A stretch of DNA of 64,000 bases from the NCBI GenBank assembly GCA_025462885.1, contig JAOAPN010000014.1:310001-374000 (forward strand), read 5' to 3'. Each line of letters opens with the position of its first letter. The stretch's first letter is position 1. This stretch comes from Acidobacteriaceae bacterium. Lineage in GTDB: Bacteria > Acidobacteriota > Terriglobia > Terriglobales > Acidobacteriaceae. Both the position numbers and the translations under genes were made by a program. Below are positions 43,080-52,659 of this stretch, piece by piece. The notes under the pieces are model-generated. The model saw only the letters and a program-made list of their open reading frames with translations, did not search any database and had not been told where the DNA came from.

Positions 43080-44511
43080 AGCTCTAGACGAGATCGACAC
43101 TGCAGAGCTTGAGGTCTCCGGAAGGAGCAATCCGCTTACGCGGTGGGGTGCGATCTACTCTCCTCACGTGGCAGAGAATGTAGTGCGGCGTCGCTCCCTT
43201 GAGCGTTATCGCCGCATCACTCTCACCGCGTTCACATCGCTCGGAGCCAAAGGGATTACGCTGCTGACCGCCGTTGTCGTTGTACCGCTTACCTTTCGTT
43301 ATCTCGGGCCGGAACGCTATGGACTGTGGATGACGATCACCTCGTTCGTCCTCTTTCTTGGATTCGCGGATTTGGGAATAGGGAACGGGCTGACCGCGCG
43401 AATTGCCGAGTCCCACGGACGGGAGAACCAGGCCGAAGCTGCAAAGTGTGTCTCGTGCGCCTTCTACTTTTTGTTGCCGCTCAGCGCTATCTTGATGCTG
43501 GTGTCCGCTGGTGTATTTCATCACGTTAGCTGGCAGAGCGTTTATGGAGTCAGAAGCCCTCTCGCTGTACAAGAGGCTGGATGGGCCACTGCCGTGTTGC
43601 TGGTGTGCAGCGCGCTGAACATGCCTCTCGGCACTGCGCTGCGTGTGGAGTTGGGGTATCAGCAAGGATATGTAGCAGATATCTGGAACGCATTCGGCAG
43701 CCTTCTGGCACTGGCCGGCATTCTTTTTGTGGTCAAGCACGGCGGTGGGCTCCCCCAGCTTGTTCTGGCGGTCGCGGCCCTTCCTTTAGTAGTGAACGCT
43801 GTGAACTGGATCATTCAATTCTGGTTTATACGTCCGGAGTTGCGTCCGCGGATCAGCTTGTTCGACATTGCAACGGCACGACAGTTGTTCGTAATTGGAG
43901 GGCTGTTCTTTGTTCAACAGTGCTTCGGCCTTATCTATTACCTGAGCGACAACATTGTCATCGCCCGTACGATGGGCGCTACTGAGGTGGCTCGCTATGC
44001 GGTTCTTCAGCGTATCTTTTCGATTGGACTCATTACACAATACTTTGTGGCACCGCTTTGGCCCGCTATCAGTGAAGCTGTGGCGAGGCGTGATTTGCAC
44101 TGGGCCGCACGCACCGCTCGCCGGGCGCTCGCTGGGATATTGCTGCTTGGAACAGTGTGCTCTGTCTCCCTGCTCATGGCGAGTCGATATCTGATGAAAC
44201 GCTGGTCCGGTGTAGATCCGGGGCCAATTGACTCATTGCGGATTGGCTTCGCTGTTTGGGTTGTCCTGGTCGGATACATTGCCACGATGAATGCACTCCT
44301 TAATCAAAGGGCGGTGATGAAGTTCCATGTTCTGATCTTTGGGCTCGCTTCACTGACGAGCCTGGCTCTCAAATTCTTATTTGCCACACATGGCTCCGTT
44401 GCCGGCGTTATCTGGGCGACTAACATCGGCTTTGGGGTGATCTATGTCGTCCCTGCGGCCATTCTTTCCCTGCGAAGCCTGTCGGTACGCACCCTGGAGG
44501 CAGGACGATGA
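43054..44511 (+). CDS. Wzx-like oligosaccharide flippase
   Basis: 485 residues from GTG 43054 (AGGAG six bases upstream; a TTG at 43051 is possible). After a 55-residue cytoplasmic N-terminus there are about 12 hydrophobic segments in the MOP/PST exporter pattern, with the family-type early motif LTFRYLGPERYGLWMTI. It flips undecaprenyl-linked repeat units across the inner membrane. The start lies inside the Wza-like gene, an unusually large overlap (26 nt) for this operon, and the stop overlaps the polymerase start by ATGA. Confidence 0.87.
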   Translation: MPSITQSTKALDEIDTAELEVSGRSNPLTRWGAIYSPHVAENVVRRRSLERYRRITLTAFTSLGAKGITLLTAVVVVPLTFRYLGPERYGLWMTITSFVLFLGFADLGIGNGLTARIAESHGRENQAEAAKCVSCAFYFLLPLSAILMLVSAGVFHHVSWQSVYGVRSPLAVQEAGWATAVLLVCSALNMPLGTALRVELGYQQGYVADIWNAFGSLLALAGILFVVKHGGGLPQLVLAVAALPLVVNAVNWIIQFWFIRPELRPRISLFDIATARQLFVIGGLFFVQQCFGLIYYLSDNIVIARTMGATEVARYAVLQRIFSIGLITQYFVAPLWPAISEAVARRDLHWAARTARRALAGILLLGTVCSVSLLMASRYLMKRWSGVDPGPIDSLRIGFAVWVVLVGYIATMNALLNQRAVMKFHVLIFGLASLTSLALKFLFATHGSVAGVIWATNIGFGVIYVVPAAILSLRSLSVRTLEAGR

Positions 44512-45809
44512 AACGGCTGCCAGCAGGAGCGATGCGATACCGGAAGATACTTCTGGCGCTTGCCTCTATTCCTTTGCTCGATTGCATTCTCAATCAGCTT
44601 AATAACGCATTTCAGTTAAATGTTGGTCCATTCAGCATTCTGCAGTTATTTCGTGGCGCCATCATGGTCTTATTTATTGTTTTGTGCCCATGGCTACTAC
44701 GCCGCGATCCTGGTGGTTTGTCGAGGGTTCCACTGCCTGCTGTCGCGGCGCTTGTGCTGCTCGCGGTGGTGATCTCAAAAGAGCTTGTACAGACGGGAAC
44801 GATCGCGATGACCGGAGCGATTCCGTATGGACAGATGATCTATTGGCTCCTTCTTTGGATCACCGTATCGCTTCTCTGTACTCAGGTTGAACAGGCGGAG
44901 CTTCTACTTAAAGGACTGGCTGTTGGTACGGTTTTGACGGCACTTTCAGTGCTTGTCGGATACGTTCACGGAGGACTCAACTATTACGAGGATGACTCCA
45001 TCCGCTCGTCGTCAGGGTGGTTTGACACCGCCAAGATGATCACAGGTGTCCTTGTGACCGGGGGGGTCGTAATTCTCTATCTGGGGCGCAAAAAGAAAGG
45101 CCTGACCTACCCACTGGTGACCCTTACCTGCTTTGCCGCATGTGTCTTGACGTATGCACGGGCGGGCACAGTGGCTTTGGGAGTTGTGGTGCTCTGGCTC
45201 CTCATCTGGTACGCGATCGAGGGTCGGAAGCAGGGGTGGTTTTCACTCTCGCGATTCATTGGACTGGGATTGATTGCGGCTCTGGCAACGGCGATGTTTG
45301 TGCCTGCGGAGACTCTCTTCGCTCGCTGGGGGGACATTGATGAGGGGGATAAGGCTGGCTCCGGACGCGCAAGTTTCTGGAAAGTTGCCGTGACGGGATA
45401 CGTAGATGGGAAGACGTCTGAACAAATAATCGGTCGTGGGTACAGTTCGATGTCGGCGTTGCTCTTCGACAACTATGGCGCGGACGTCAAGCATACGCAC
45501 AATGACGGTCTCGATATGCTGCTCGTCGCCGGAGCCACAGGTGGTATCTGGCTTCTGTTCCTGATCGGAGATCGCGTGGTGAGAGTTTCGAGGCTTTCTC
45601 TTGCGACTCCTGAAGGAGCGGCCAGCGCCGCTATTTTACTTACCTATCTATGCCATGCACAGTTTACCGGGCAGCTATGGGGGACTGACTCCATGACGTA
45701 TTACATGGTCTCGCTTGAATCGCTTTATGTAATCGGAAGATTGCATAAAGCGAAGGTTTCCCTCGTCTACAGATCTGGCAGTGCGATTGGAGCGGCCATA
45801 GCCGCTTAG
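44508..45809 (+). CDS. O-antigen ligase/Wzy-like polymerase
   Basis: 433 residues with about 10-12 membrane segments. The large periplasmic loop contains SGRASFWKVAVTGY and IIGRGYSSM, then HTHNDGLDMLLVAGATGG. These are the Wzy_C/O-antigen-ligase family signatures, with the functional Arg and His. It either polymerises repeat units or transfers them to an acceptor. It is directly coupled to the flippase gene (ATGA). A different type of polymerase is encoded at 58724, so two may serve two polymers. Confidence 0.85.
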   Translation: MKRLPAGAMRYRKILLALASIPLLDCILNQLNNAFQLNVGPFSILQLFRGAIMVLFIVLCPWLLRRDPGGLSRVPLPAVAALVLLAVVISKELVQTGTIAMTGAIPYGQMIYWLLLWITVSLLCTQVEQAELLLKGLAVGTVLTALSVLVGYVHGGLNYYEDDSIRSSSGWFDTAKMITGVLVTGGVVILYLGRKKKGLTYPLVTLTCFAACVLTYARAGTVALGVVVLWLLIWYAIEGRKQGWFSLSRFIGLGLIAALATAMFVPAETLFARWGDIDEGDKAGSGRASFWKVAVTGYVDGKTSEQIIGRGYSSMSALLFDNYGADVKHTHNDGLDMLLVAGATGGIWLLFLIGDRVVRVSRLSLATPEGAASAAILLTYLCHAQFTGQLWGTDSMTYYMVSLESLYVIGRLHKAKVSLVYRSGSAIGAAIAA

Positions 45810-45838
45810 CAGGAAGTGGATGGAAGAGAGGTTGTACG

Positions 45839-46678
45839 ATGACGGTCGTGAATCACAGAACCGCTAATCTCCTTGGTTCGAAAATTACTGCAGCAACATT
45901 GAATACTCTGTGCGACAGGGTATTTTTATTAGCCTCAGTGCAGAGACCTGCCTATGTTTGCTTTGCAACTGCGCACATGCTGGTGGAGACCACCCGCGAT
46001 GCAAAGATTAGATCGGCCTATCAAAATGCAAACATGATTAGTCCAGACGGGGTGCCCGTGATGTGGTTTGTGCGGATGCTGGGCCACACGAACGCGGAGT
46101 GCATCAGTGGTCCAAGAACATTGCCGGTCCTGCTGCGTGAGGCTGCTGAGCGCGGGGTCAGCGTGGGCTTCTATGGCGGACGCGAAGAGACGCTCATACT
46201 ACTACGAAAACGTATCGCTCTGGAGTTGCCCACGCTGGACGTAGCATATTGCTTCTCGCCTCCATTTCGCCCCCTCAGCGAGGAGGAGCAGGAGCAGCAT
46301 ATCGATGACATCAACAGCTCCGGGGCACAGCTCTTGTTTGTAGGATTAGGTTCGCCGAAGCAGGAGTGCTGGATGGATCGCTTCAGTCCGAGTCTCAATT
46401 GTGTCTGTCTTGGCATCGGAGCGGCCCTTGAGTTCTTCAGCGGAGAGAAGGTGCTTCCTCCGGCATGTATTCAGAAGTGCGGTCTTACCTGGTTTGTTCG
46501 ACTGTGTCAGGAACCGCGCCGGCTGGCACGGCGCAATCTTTACTCGCCGGTATTCCTTCTTCTCGCGTTTCGCTGGACTTTTATGGACGAGGCCCGGCGA
46601 AATCGCTGGGAGATCTCATTGAACGATCGTCTGGGCGGGAACATCTCCGCTGCACAGGGCCAGCCACTCTCGGGATAA
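45839..46678 (+). CDS. WecG/TagA/CpsF-family glycosyltransferase (GT26)
   Basis: 279 residues. Family motifs are clear: NANMISPDGVPVMWF (catalytic Asp region), GPRTLPVLL, and FVGLGSPKQECWM. GT26 enzymes add the second sugar (ManNAcA- or ManNAc-type) to undecaprenyl-PP-GlcNAc at the membrane face. The C-terminal RLARRNLYSP region is the usual membrane-associated appendage. An initiating transferase of the WecA type is encoded next (46771), which is the expected partner. Confidence 0.92.
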   Translation: MTVVNHRTANLLGSKITAATLNTLCDRVFLLASVQRPAYVCFATAHMLVETTRDAKIRSAYQNANMISPDGVPVMWFVRMLGHTNAECISGPRTLPVLLREAAERGVSVGFYGGREETLILLRKRIALELPTLDVAYCFSPPFRPLSEEEQEQHIDDINSSGAQLLFVGLGSPKQECWMDRFSPSLNCVCLGIGAALEFFSGEKVLPPACIQKCGLTWFVRLCQEPRRLARRNLYSPVFLLLAFRWTFMDEARRNRWEISLNDRLGGNISAAQGQPLSG

Positions 46679-46770
46679 AGCTGGCACTTTCAAAAGAATC
46701 AAGAGTGTCACAAATTCTGAAAGTGGGCCGAGTGGAAATGAGACGGACTAGTTAGCTCGGAGGTAAGTTC

Positions 46771-48666
46771 GTGAACGCGATGGTAATCATTACATGCCTT
46801 TTGGCCTGCGTATGGATGTCCTGGTACATCACACGTGGGTTTGTTCTTTTTGCTTTGGAGCGCCACGTCGTAGATGTTCCCAGCGGAAGGAGTTCTCATT
46901 CGTTTACTACACCGCGCGGAGGTGGTGTTTCTTTCGTCCTGGTATTACTAGGGGCGACAGTGGCTCTCGCCGCGATGCATCGGCTCCAAATGCTGGAGGC
47001 TGTGGGCCTTCTTGCTGCAGTTTTTGTGGCACTGGTAGGTTATTTCGATGATTGCGGGGGGCTCTCGATTCGGGCACGCCTGTTGGTCCATTTCGCCGCT
47101 TCGGGCGTGGCTCTCTATTGCTTCGTTGGAGCCCCGCTTCATGGGCCTATCTGCTTAAAGGCGCTTGCAGCTCTAGGTTTTGTCGTTTCGATTTTGGCGT
47201 TTGTCTGGGTCATCAATCTCGTTAATTTTATGGATGGGCTCGATGGTCTTGCTGGGTCGGAGGCCGTCTGTGTTGCATCTGTATGCTCTCTTCTTGTGGC
47301 GTTCCATAGCGGATTTGATGGAGCATCATTTCTGTTCGCGGTACTGGCGGGCGCGGCAATTGGTTTTCTGATCTGGAATTGGCCTCCGGCTCGGATCTTC
47401 ATGGGAGACGCCGGAAGTGGCTTTCTCGGATACAGCCTGGGCGCACTTTCGCTGCTCGCAGTGCATCGCCATGAGCTTTCAATCTGGACCCCGGTAATCC
47501 TGCTTGGTGTCTTCGCGATTGATACAACGATGACTTTGTTCAAACGCATTTTGCGACGCGAACGCTGGTACAAGCCACATCGTCTGCACGCCTTTCAACA
47601 TGCTTCACGGCACTTTGGCCACCGTAATGTAACTGTAACTGTTATTGCGATCAATCTGCTCTGGCTTACGCCCTGGGCGATTCTCGCGGAGATTCATCCA
47701 AGCTGGGGGCCGCTTCTTCTGCTGTGTGCCTGGGCTCCCCTGGTATCCCTTGCCTATCTGTTTCATGCGGGCGAGGTGGTGTGGGACGACGGGATCCCGC
47801 GGTGGAGAACCATCATGCTCATCGCTCAGGTTGGCATGAGCGATGGGGCCGAGCGCCTGAGCGATCGACTTCGGGTTCTAGTGCCAGCCCAGATGCCTCT
47901 ATTATGCAAGGCGCTGGTGCTTGGAGCGCTTTGTCTTACTTGTACTGGTCTCTCGTTACTCTTTGGCGAGCAGAACCCGGGTCGCGAAATCCCCGTCAGT
48001 CTATTCCGATTGGCCCTTTTGTGCAGCGCAGGTCAACTGATCACGCTGTTTTCGTTTGGTCTGCATCGTTGCCATTGGCACCTTGTTTCCATAGAAGAGA
48101 TTCCGAATATTGTCGGTATGTCCCTTGCTGCGAATCTGGCGGGCGTTCTGGGGGGATTGGCTATTACCCGCAGTGACATTGGGACACTTCCCAGCGCCGT
48201 GTTTGTTCTTAACGCGCTCCTGCTTTCGGGCGCTTTGGTGTTGGCGCAGATAAGTACAAGGTATCTCACACGCACGGGAGAGCAAGGAAGTGTAAAGTCG
48301 CGTTCCAGACGCGTCGTAATTTACGGTGCAGATGCTGCGGGAGTCGTCATCTCATCGGAGATCCGCAGGCTAGGCTCTACATATCAGCTGCTGGGTTTTG
48401 TGGATTCGCGTCGGGCCATGAAAGGAGTTCAGATAGCTGGCGGCCGTGTTCTCGGAGCCCCGGGCGAGATTAAGAGGCTTGTAGACACGTACAACGTAGA
48501 CCATGTGCTGGTCTCATCCAGTTCCATCTCCTGTCACTCTGGCCGCTTGTTTCTCGATTACTGCCGCTCAGAGAGTGTCGACTTTCGTGTTATTCCTTCG
48601 TTATTGGAAGGCATCGATATGTCTCGTGAAGTGGAGCACCAACCCAGCACCGCAGGGTATCTATGA
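46771..48666 (+). CDS. MraY/WecA-like phosphoglycosyl transferase fused to TM-Rossmann (CapD N-terminal-like) half
   Basis: 631 residues. The first 340 form a polytopic WecA/MraY-type enzyme with PRGGGVSF, GYFDDCGG, NFMDGLDGLAG, FMGDAGSGFLGYSLG and a cytoplasmic HRLHAFQHASRHFGHR loop, all catalytic or UDP-sugar-binding segments. It should load a sugar-1-phosphate on undecaprenyl phosphate. Residues 370-490 have four more hydrophobic segments, and 505-631 are a Rossmann-like domain (RRVVIYGADAAGVVISSEIR). That resembles the N-terminal half of FlaA1/CapD membrane proteins without the dehydratase domain. The fusion is unusual. The stop overlaps the next GT gene (ATGA). Confidence 0.85.
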   Translation: MNAMVIITCLLACVWMSWYITRGFVLFALERHVVDVPSGRSSHSFTTPRGGGVSFVLVLLGATVALAAMHRLQMLEAVGLLAAVFVALVGYFDDCGGLSIRARLLVHFAASGVALYCFVGAPLHGPICLKALAALGFVVSILAFVWVINLVNFMDGLDGLAGSEAVCVASVCSLLVAFHSGFDGASFLFAVLAGAAIGFLIWNWPPARIFMGDAGSGFLGYSLGALSLLAVHRHELSIWTPVILLGVFAIDTTMTLFKRILRRERWYKPHRLHAFQHASRHFGHRNVTVTVIAINLLWLTPWAILAEIHPSWGPLLLLCAWAPLVSLAYLFHAGEVVWDDGIPRWRTIMLIAQVGMSDGAERLSDRLRVLVPAQMPLLCKALVLGALCLTCTGLSLLFGEQNPGREIPVSLFRLALLCSAGQLITLFSFGLHRCHWHLVSIEEIPNIVGMSLAANLAGVLGGLAITRSDIGTLPSAVFVLNALLLSGALVLAQISTRYLTRTGEQGSVKSRSRRVVIYGADAAGVVISSEIRRLGSTYQLLGFVDSRRAMKGVQIAGGRVLGAPGEIKRLVDTYNVDHVLVSSSSISCHSGRLFLDYCRSESVDFRVIPSLLEGIDMSREVEHQPSTAGYL

Positions 48667-49772
48667 AATCGAAGTCTCATCAACGTGTCTTAGTGGTGGG
48701 CCCGTCCAGCGGGAAGGGAGGGATTGCGTCTGTTCTTCGGATGCATAGCAGAACCAGGCTATGGAAAACCATGAACTGCTATCTGCTACCGACCTTCGAT
48801 GACCGCAATCTCTGGATGAAGCTATTGGTGATGCTCAGAGCTTACACATTTGCACCCTTCCTCATTCTGCGTTCCTCGCTTGTCCATATTCATCTTGCTG
48901 CTCAAACCAGCATGATTCGCAAGCTCCCGTTCATTCTGCTTTGCAAGATCATGCGTAAGCCTCTTATTGTCCACTTACATGCCGCCGGCGAAATACCATT
49001 GTTTGAAAGGACGCCTCAGTGGATTGTGCGTCTCACTTTTCTACTCTCAAATCGAGTGGTAGTGCTATCGAGCGCCTGGGCCGAGATTGTCCTTACTCAT
49101 GTGCCGGAGACGCGTGTGGTGATCCTGCACAATCCCGTGGCTATTCCGCTTGATCTGCGCCCGCGTGGTCTCGATCATCCGCCCGTAGTGCTTTATGTCG
49201 GGAAGCTGGAAGCACGGAAGGGGTACGCAGATTTACTCGCTGCTGTTGCTGAAGTACTGCCTGGCTTCCCCGATCTTCAGGTGTGTTTGCTGGGGAATGG
49301 TGAGGTACTGGAGGCGCAGCAGCGAGCCAAAAGTCTTGGCATCGAGAAATCAGTAAGAATTCTAGGATGGGTCGACGCGAGCCAGTTGGACGCATACTAC
49401 CGTAGAGCTTCCATCTTCTGCCTTCCGAGCTTCGACGAAGGCCTGCCGATGGCTCTCTTAGAGGCCATGAGCTATGCGCTTCCCGTTGTATGTACTGCGG
49501 TCGGAGGAGTGCCTGACATCATCAGCGACGGAAAGAATGGACTTTTTGCTCAGGCTGGCGATGCGGGATCCATTCGCGATCTGCTCTTGCTTTTGCTTGG
49601 CCTGCCGGGTCTTGCAGACAGGCTGGGTGCAAATGCTGCTCGCACGGTAGAGGAGCAGTGCGGACTGGATCGTATCGAAGTTCAACTCCAGGACCTTTAC
49701 GACACGGTTGAGTCCGAGTGGCGCATTCGGCGCCAAGGGTTTCGAGAGTCCACTCAAGCTACTGCGGAATAG
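48663..49772 (+). CDS. GT4-family glycosyltransferase
   Basis: 369 residues, GT-B fold. The N-terminal acceptor half has GPSSGKGGIASVL and an HLHAAGE segment. The C-terminal donor half has LYVGKLEARKGYADLL and the E-x7-E motif in SFDEGLPMALLEAM, typical of retaining GT4 enzymes. Likely adds one sugar to the repeat unit on the cytoplasmic side. Donor and linkage cannot be read. It is coupled to the upstream transferase gene, and 9 nt separate it from secreted protein B. Confidence 0.88.
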   Translation: MKSKSHQRVLVVGPSSGKGGIASVLRMHSRTRLWKTMNCYLLPTFDDRNLWMKLLVMLRAYTFAPFLILRSSLVHIHLAAQTSMIRKLPFILLCKIMRKPLIVHLHAAGEIPLFERTPQWIVRLTFLLSNRVVVLSSAWAEIVLTHVPETRVVILHNPVAIPLDLRPRGLDHPPVVLYVGKLEARKGYADLLAAVAEVLPGFPDLQVCLLGNGEVLEAQQRAKSLGIEKSVRILGWVDASQLDAYYRRASIFCLPSFDEGLPMALLEAMSYALPVVCTAVGGVPDIISDGKNGLFAQAGDAGSIRDLLLLLLGLPGLADRLGANAARTVEEQCGLDRIEVQLQDLYDTVESEWRIRRQGFRESTQATAE

Positions 49773-49781
49773 GAGTGTTTA

Positions 49782-51497
49782 ATGTTCCGTGGAATATCTA
49801 GACAAAGTTCCTCACAGATCGTCCTGCGATTCGCCTCGTTGCTTGGGCTTCCGGTTTTGTTACTCATCGTTTGCCTCGGCCTGCGATTGGGGCTGCTTGA
49901 TCCGGTGGTCGGTGCCCATGTCGAACCCGAAGCTAAGGATTCGATCCGGGCGCCTAAACCTTCTGCCGATCCGTGCATGGCAACGCTGCGGACAATCTCT
50001 GGAGATGCTTCCCCAGAAAGTGTGACCAACGGCAGGCTGTCGATCTACGGACTCTACAGCCCGGCCGTAGTCTCCGTTTCAATGACTGCTCTTGCAGAGG
50101 GCGTGCCGGACTCATCGACCGTCATCTTCACCCTTGACGGCATAAAGATATGGACGGCAACCCGTTCGCCCTACTACCTCGGTAAGGTGTCGTCAGGCAT
50201 TCCACAAGGACTGGATCTGACACCGTTCGGTTTCGGAGAGCATCAACTCTCTGTCTGCGCCCTCTTGCCCACACGGAAGATTCTTGTTTCAGATCCCATC
50301 TCACTTACGATCATTCCGAGCATCAACACGAAGTTCACCGCCACCCTTGGCCCATATCCAAATCAAGGGACTGCTCAGCAATTTAGCCTTGAAGCACTTC
50401 TGGCACGAACCTCCACGCCGGGAGCCAGACTGACTGACGATGAGATGGCGATACGACGCAAGATCCTCGCCATGTATGTGGATTGGGGTATCGATCCTTC
50501 GTTCGACTTTGCAAACGACCAGTCGGCAGCGTTAGTGAGCCTCTTCCCAAAGGGCGCAGGCAAGACCAAGACCCCACGAGAGGGAACCGCTCTCAGCATG
50601 CATTTCTCTCCCGATGCGGCCTTCTATCATTCGATCCCTGGACAATGGCCGCGTGTGGCGTTGCCCCCTGGTTATATCCACGGCGTCCAACTCAACACAG
50701 CGTATCAAGGAGACGGCATCGGGTTCGGACAGGTAGTCGCTTCGGCCGCCGATCCGGTTCTTCCGGTACGGAGCCAGTGGTATGACGTAGCCGGAACGCT
50801 TCGCCGCTTTAACTTTAGGATGCCAGCCGATTGGTCCACACACCTGCCAACGCAAGAGGCTGGAGACCGTCATCTCGTCTTCATCGACCCGGTTGCGAAC
50901 ACGTTCATCAGCAGCTACAAGACCTCAAGGGACCCGCTCACAGGAGGCCCGAACGCTTTATATATCAGCGACCCACACACCATCGCTGGGCTTGGGGACA
51001 CAGGAGGCTCAAATGCTGCGGGCTTCGCAGACCTGCCAGTGATGATCCAGCCTGGTGAGGCGACCAATGCTGCGCAAGAGATACCGCATGCTATCGGGGG
51101 AGCTGTAAGCCGCACCTGGGCTGCTCGTGTCTATCCCGCCAGCAACTGGGACGCAGGCGTACGGACCAGCATCAATAGCTGTACTCACAAAGGCTTCACC
51201 AATACCGGCCTCATTCCTTACGGTGGCGTCATCCAGTTGGATCCTGCCCTCGATCTTTCCAGGCGCGGCCTTAGCCTCCCGGCCTATCGAATCTTGCGTG
51301 CGATGCAGGTCTACGGATACTACGTGATGGATTTTGGCTGCGCCGACTTTGATATCTACACCGCTCTGAATGCGGCGGAACTGGATCCATATGGGGGACT
51401 CTGGGGGAATGCAAATGGCCGTGGCGTCCAGAACGAAATACAAGACGTCATCGCGTCCAACATCCTGTACGTAGTGCCACCATTGACTAAGAAATAA
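49782..51497 (+). CDS. Secreted or membrane-anchored protein, paralogue B of the protein at 33952
   Basis: 571 residues from ATG 49782 with AGGAG upstream. A single hydrophobic N-terminal segment (LASLLGLPVLLLIVCLGLRL region) is an uncleaved anchor or signal. Residues 75-180 are Ig-like. The last 390 residues match the other paralogue block by block: SPDAAFYHSIP, GDGIGFGQ, PVMIQPGEAT, PHAIGGAVSRTW, IPYGGVIQLDP and YGYYVMDFG. It lacks the Thr-Pro linker. Two copies at the ends of the first half of the exopolysaccharide locus suggest a periplasmic or surface role in the polymer pathway. No enzymatic function is assigned. Confidence 0.78.
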   Translation: MFRGISRQSSSQIVLRFASLLGLPVLLLIVCLGLRLGLLDPVVGAHVEPEAKDSIRAPKPSADPCMATLRTISGDASPESVTNGRLSIYGLYSPAVVSVSMTALAEGVPDSSTVIFTLDGIKIWTATRSPYYLGKVSSGIPQGLDLTPFGFGEHQLSVCALLPTRKILVSDPISLTIIPSINTKFTATLGPYPNQGTAQQFSLEALLARTSTPGARLTDDEMAIRRKILAMYVDWGIDPSFDFANDQSAALVSLFPKGAGKTKTPREGTALSMHFSPDAAFYHSIPGQWPRVALPPGYIHGVQLNTAYQGDGIGFGQVVASAADPVLPVRSQWYDVAGTLRRFNFRMPADWSTHLPTQEAGDRHLVFIDPVANTFISSYKTSRDPLTGGPNALYISDPHTIAGLGDTGGSNAAGFADLPVMIQPGEATNAAQEIPHAIGGAVSRTWAARVYPASNWDAGVRTSINSCTHKGFTNTGLIPYGGVIQLDPALDLSRRGLSLPAYRILRAMQVYGYYVMDFGCADFDIYTALNAAELDPYGGLWGNANGRGVQNEIQDVIASNILYVVPPLTKK

Positions 51498-51912
51498 GTC
51501 TCGGCGGACTGAAGTCATAGCTCGCACTCAAAACTCATGATGATGGGATCTCCAGCCCATACCCGATGATAAGAGTGTCGGGCTTCATCAGAACAGGAGA
51601 ATTACGGTTGTGGCGCAGGGCTGGTTTTCGAGGCAATTCCTAAGATGATGGACAGAGGACGGCACACGGCATTGCAACAGACACTCCTTTGCCAGTAGAC
51701 TTATATTGGCTGGAACGGAAATCTGAACTCTTGATGGGGTTCCAGGCCAAACATTACTATCGATGATGATGTGCTTTTCGCATCTCGCACCTGCTCCGAA
51801 TGAGGCGGCGGTCGGTAGGTTAGTGACAGTCTCCCCGGCTGGAACTAGCACCACAACTGACGCCGGCATGATTTAGCATTGAGATGCCGCAGCTAAGTTG
51901 TTGATAAATAAA
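51498..51912. other. Gene-less stretch before tRNA-Ser
   Basis: About 415 bases. One minus-strand frame (51588-51869) stays open but has no ribosome site, no recognisable domain and starts close to the tRNA, so it is not called. No strong hairpin with a T-tract is visible after the secreted protein gene. Confidence 0.35.
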
Positions 51913-52004
51913 GGAGAGGTGGCAGAGCCCGGTTGAATGCACCTGACTCGAAATCAGACATAGGCGTAAGTCTATCGGGGGTTCGAATCCCCCCCTCTCC
52001 GCCA
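51913..52004 (+). tRNA. tRNA-Ser (anticodon CGA)
   Basis: 92 nt with encoded CCA. Acceptor arms GGAGAGG/CCTCTCC with discriminator G, anticodon stem CTGA/TCAG-type with loop CTCGAAA giving CGA, long class-II variable arm TAGGCGTAAGTCTA, T-loop GTTCGAA. It separates the two halves of the exopolysaccharide locus. Confidence 0.96.
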
Positions 52005-52240
52005 GAACTTCCGCCAAGCCATGCAAGGCAAACATAAAATCAGCAAAAAAAGTTGTCGGCGGATTGGCTTGTATGCTCTGTGCGGCTTCTGCGTGGTTGT
52101 AAGGCTTCAGACGGCATTTACCTTACAAAGCTGTTGGAACCTTACAACGGATTTGTTTGGTCTTCAATGTTCCAGGACGCCTAATGTAGAAGATGCGCTG
52201 GAGAGAAGTGGCGAGTTCGGCTATTGGTTCAAAAGGGCGT

Positions 52241-52416
52241 GACAGACCCACTTTGCCCGAAATGCTATGAAGGGCCTTCGCGCGCACGTGTCTATCCCTC
52301 CCGAGGGAGAGACTTATGTTGGTGGCATTGCAAGACATTGCGTAGTTTGCGGACAGCGATATTGGGAGCAACCAGCTCAGCAGCGGAGAAGCACCATTCA
52401 GACCGATTTTCTGTAG
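52241..52416 (+). pseudogene. Possible frameshifted zinc-ribbon protein remnant
   Basis: One frame encodes DPLCPKCYEGPSRARVYP and, after a shift near the CCCTCCCGAGG run at 52295, another frame encodes GETYVGGIARHCVVCGQRYW before a TAG at 52414. Together the two would give CxxC-x(n)-CxxC, a plausible zinc ribbon, split by a one-base frame change. No start or ribosome site is evident. It may be debris of an element at tRNA-Ser; chance is not excluded. Confidence 0.28.
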
Positions 52417-52419
52417 TTG

Positions 52420-52626
52420 CTAGATGACCTGCCCTCGTGCAACGTCACCCCGAACAAGAACTCGCTGTAGCTGGACAGCGGACCACCTGCCTTCACCCCT
52501 CGCCGTTGGGGTATCCCGCTGGTTCAACAGGTTTGCAATCTGCCTAAGAGAAGTTGCTCCACTCGCTTGAGCGGCACGGATGACGGGCAGCAAGTCCTTC
52601 GCCTTTCTTGGTGTTATCAAATCCAA
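52420..52626 (-). pseudogene. C-terminal remnant of a serine recombinase
   Basis: The minus-strand frame of 68 codons reads ASGATSLRQIANLLNQRD followed by TPTARGEGRWSAVQLQRVL. This is the signature end of the recombinase/resolvase family, where an HTH-like helix precedes a PTARG-G-W-x-V-x-RVL tail. The catalytic domain is missing, so it is a truncated relic. It lies about 420 nt downstream of tRNA-Ser and overlaps in antisense the sequence just before the Wza-like gene, suggesting an old integration event between the two exopolysaccharide halves. Confidence 0.55.
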
Positions 52627-52659
52627 GAGCGGGTGCTGCTCGTCTTAAATGTACAGATT

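Noticed and set aside
51588..51869. Minus-strand frame of 93 codons before tRNA-Ser
   Set aside because: No recognisable domain, no ribosome site and no operon context.
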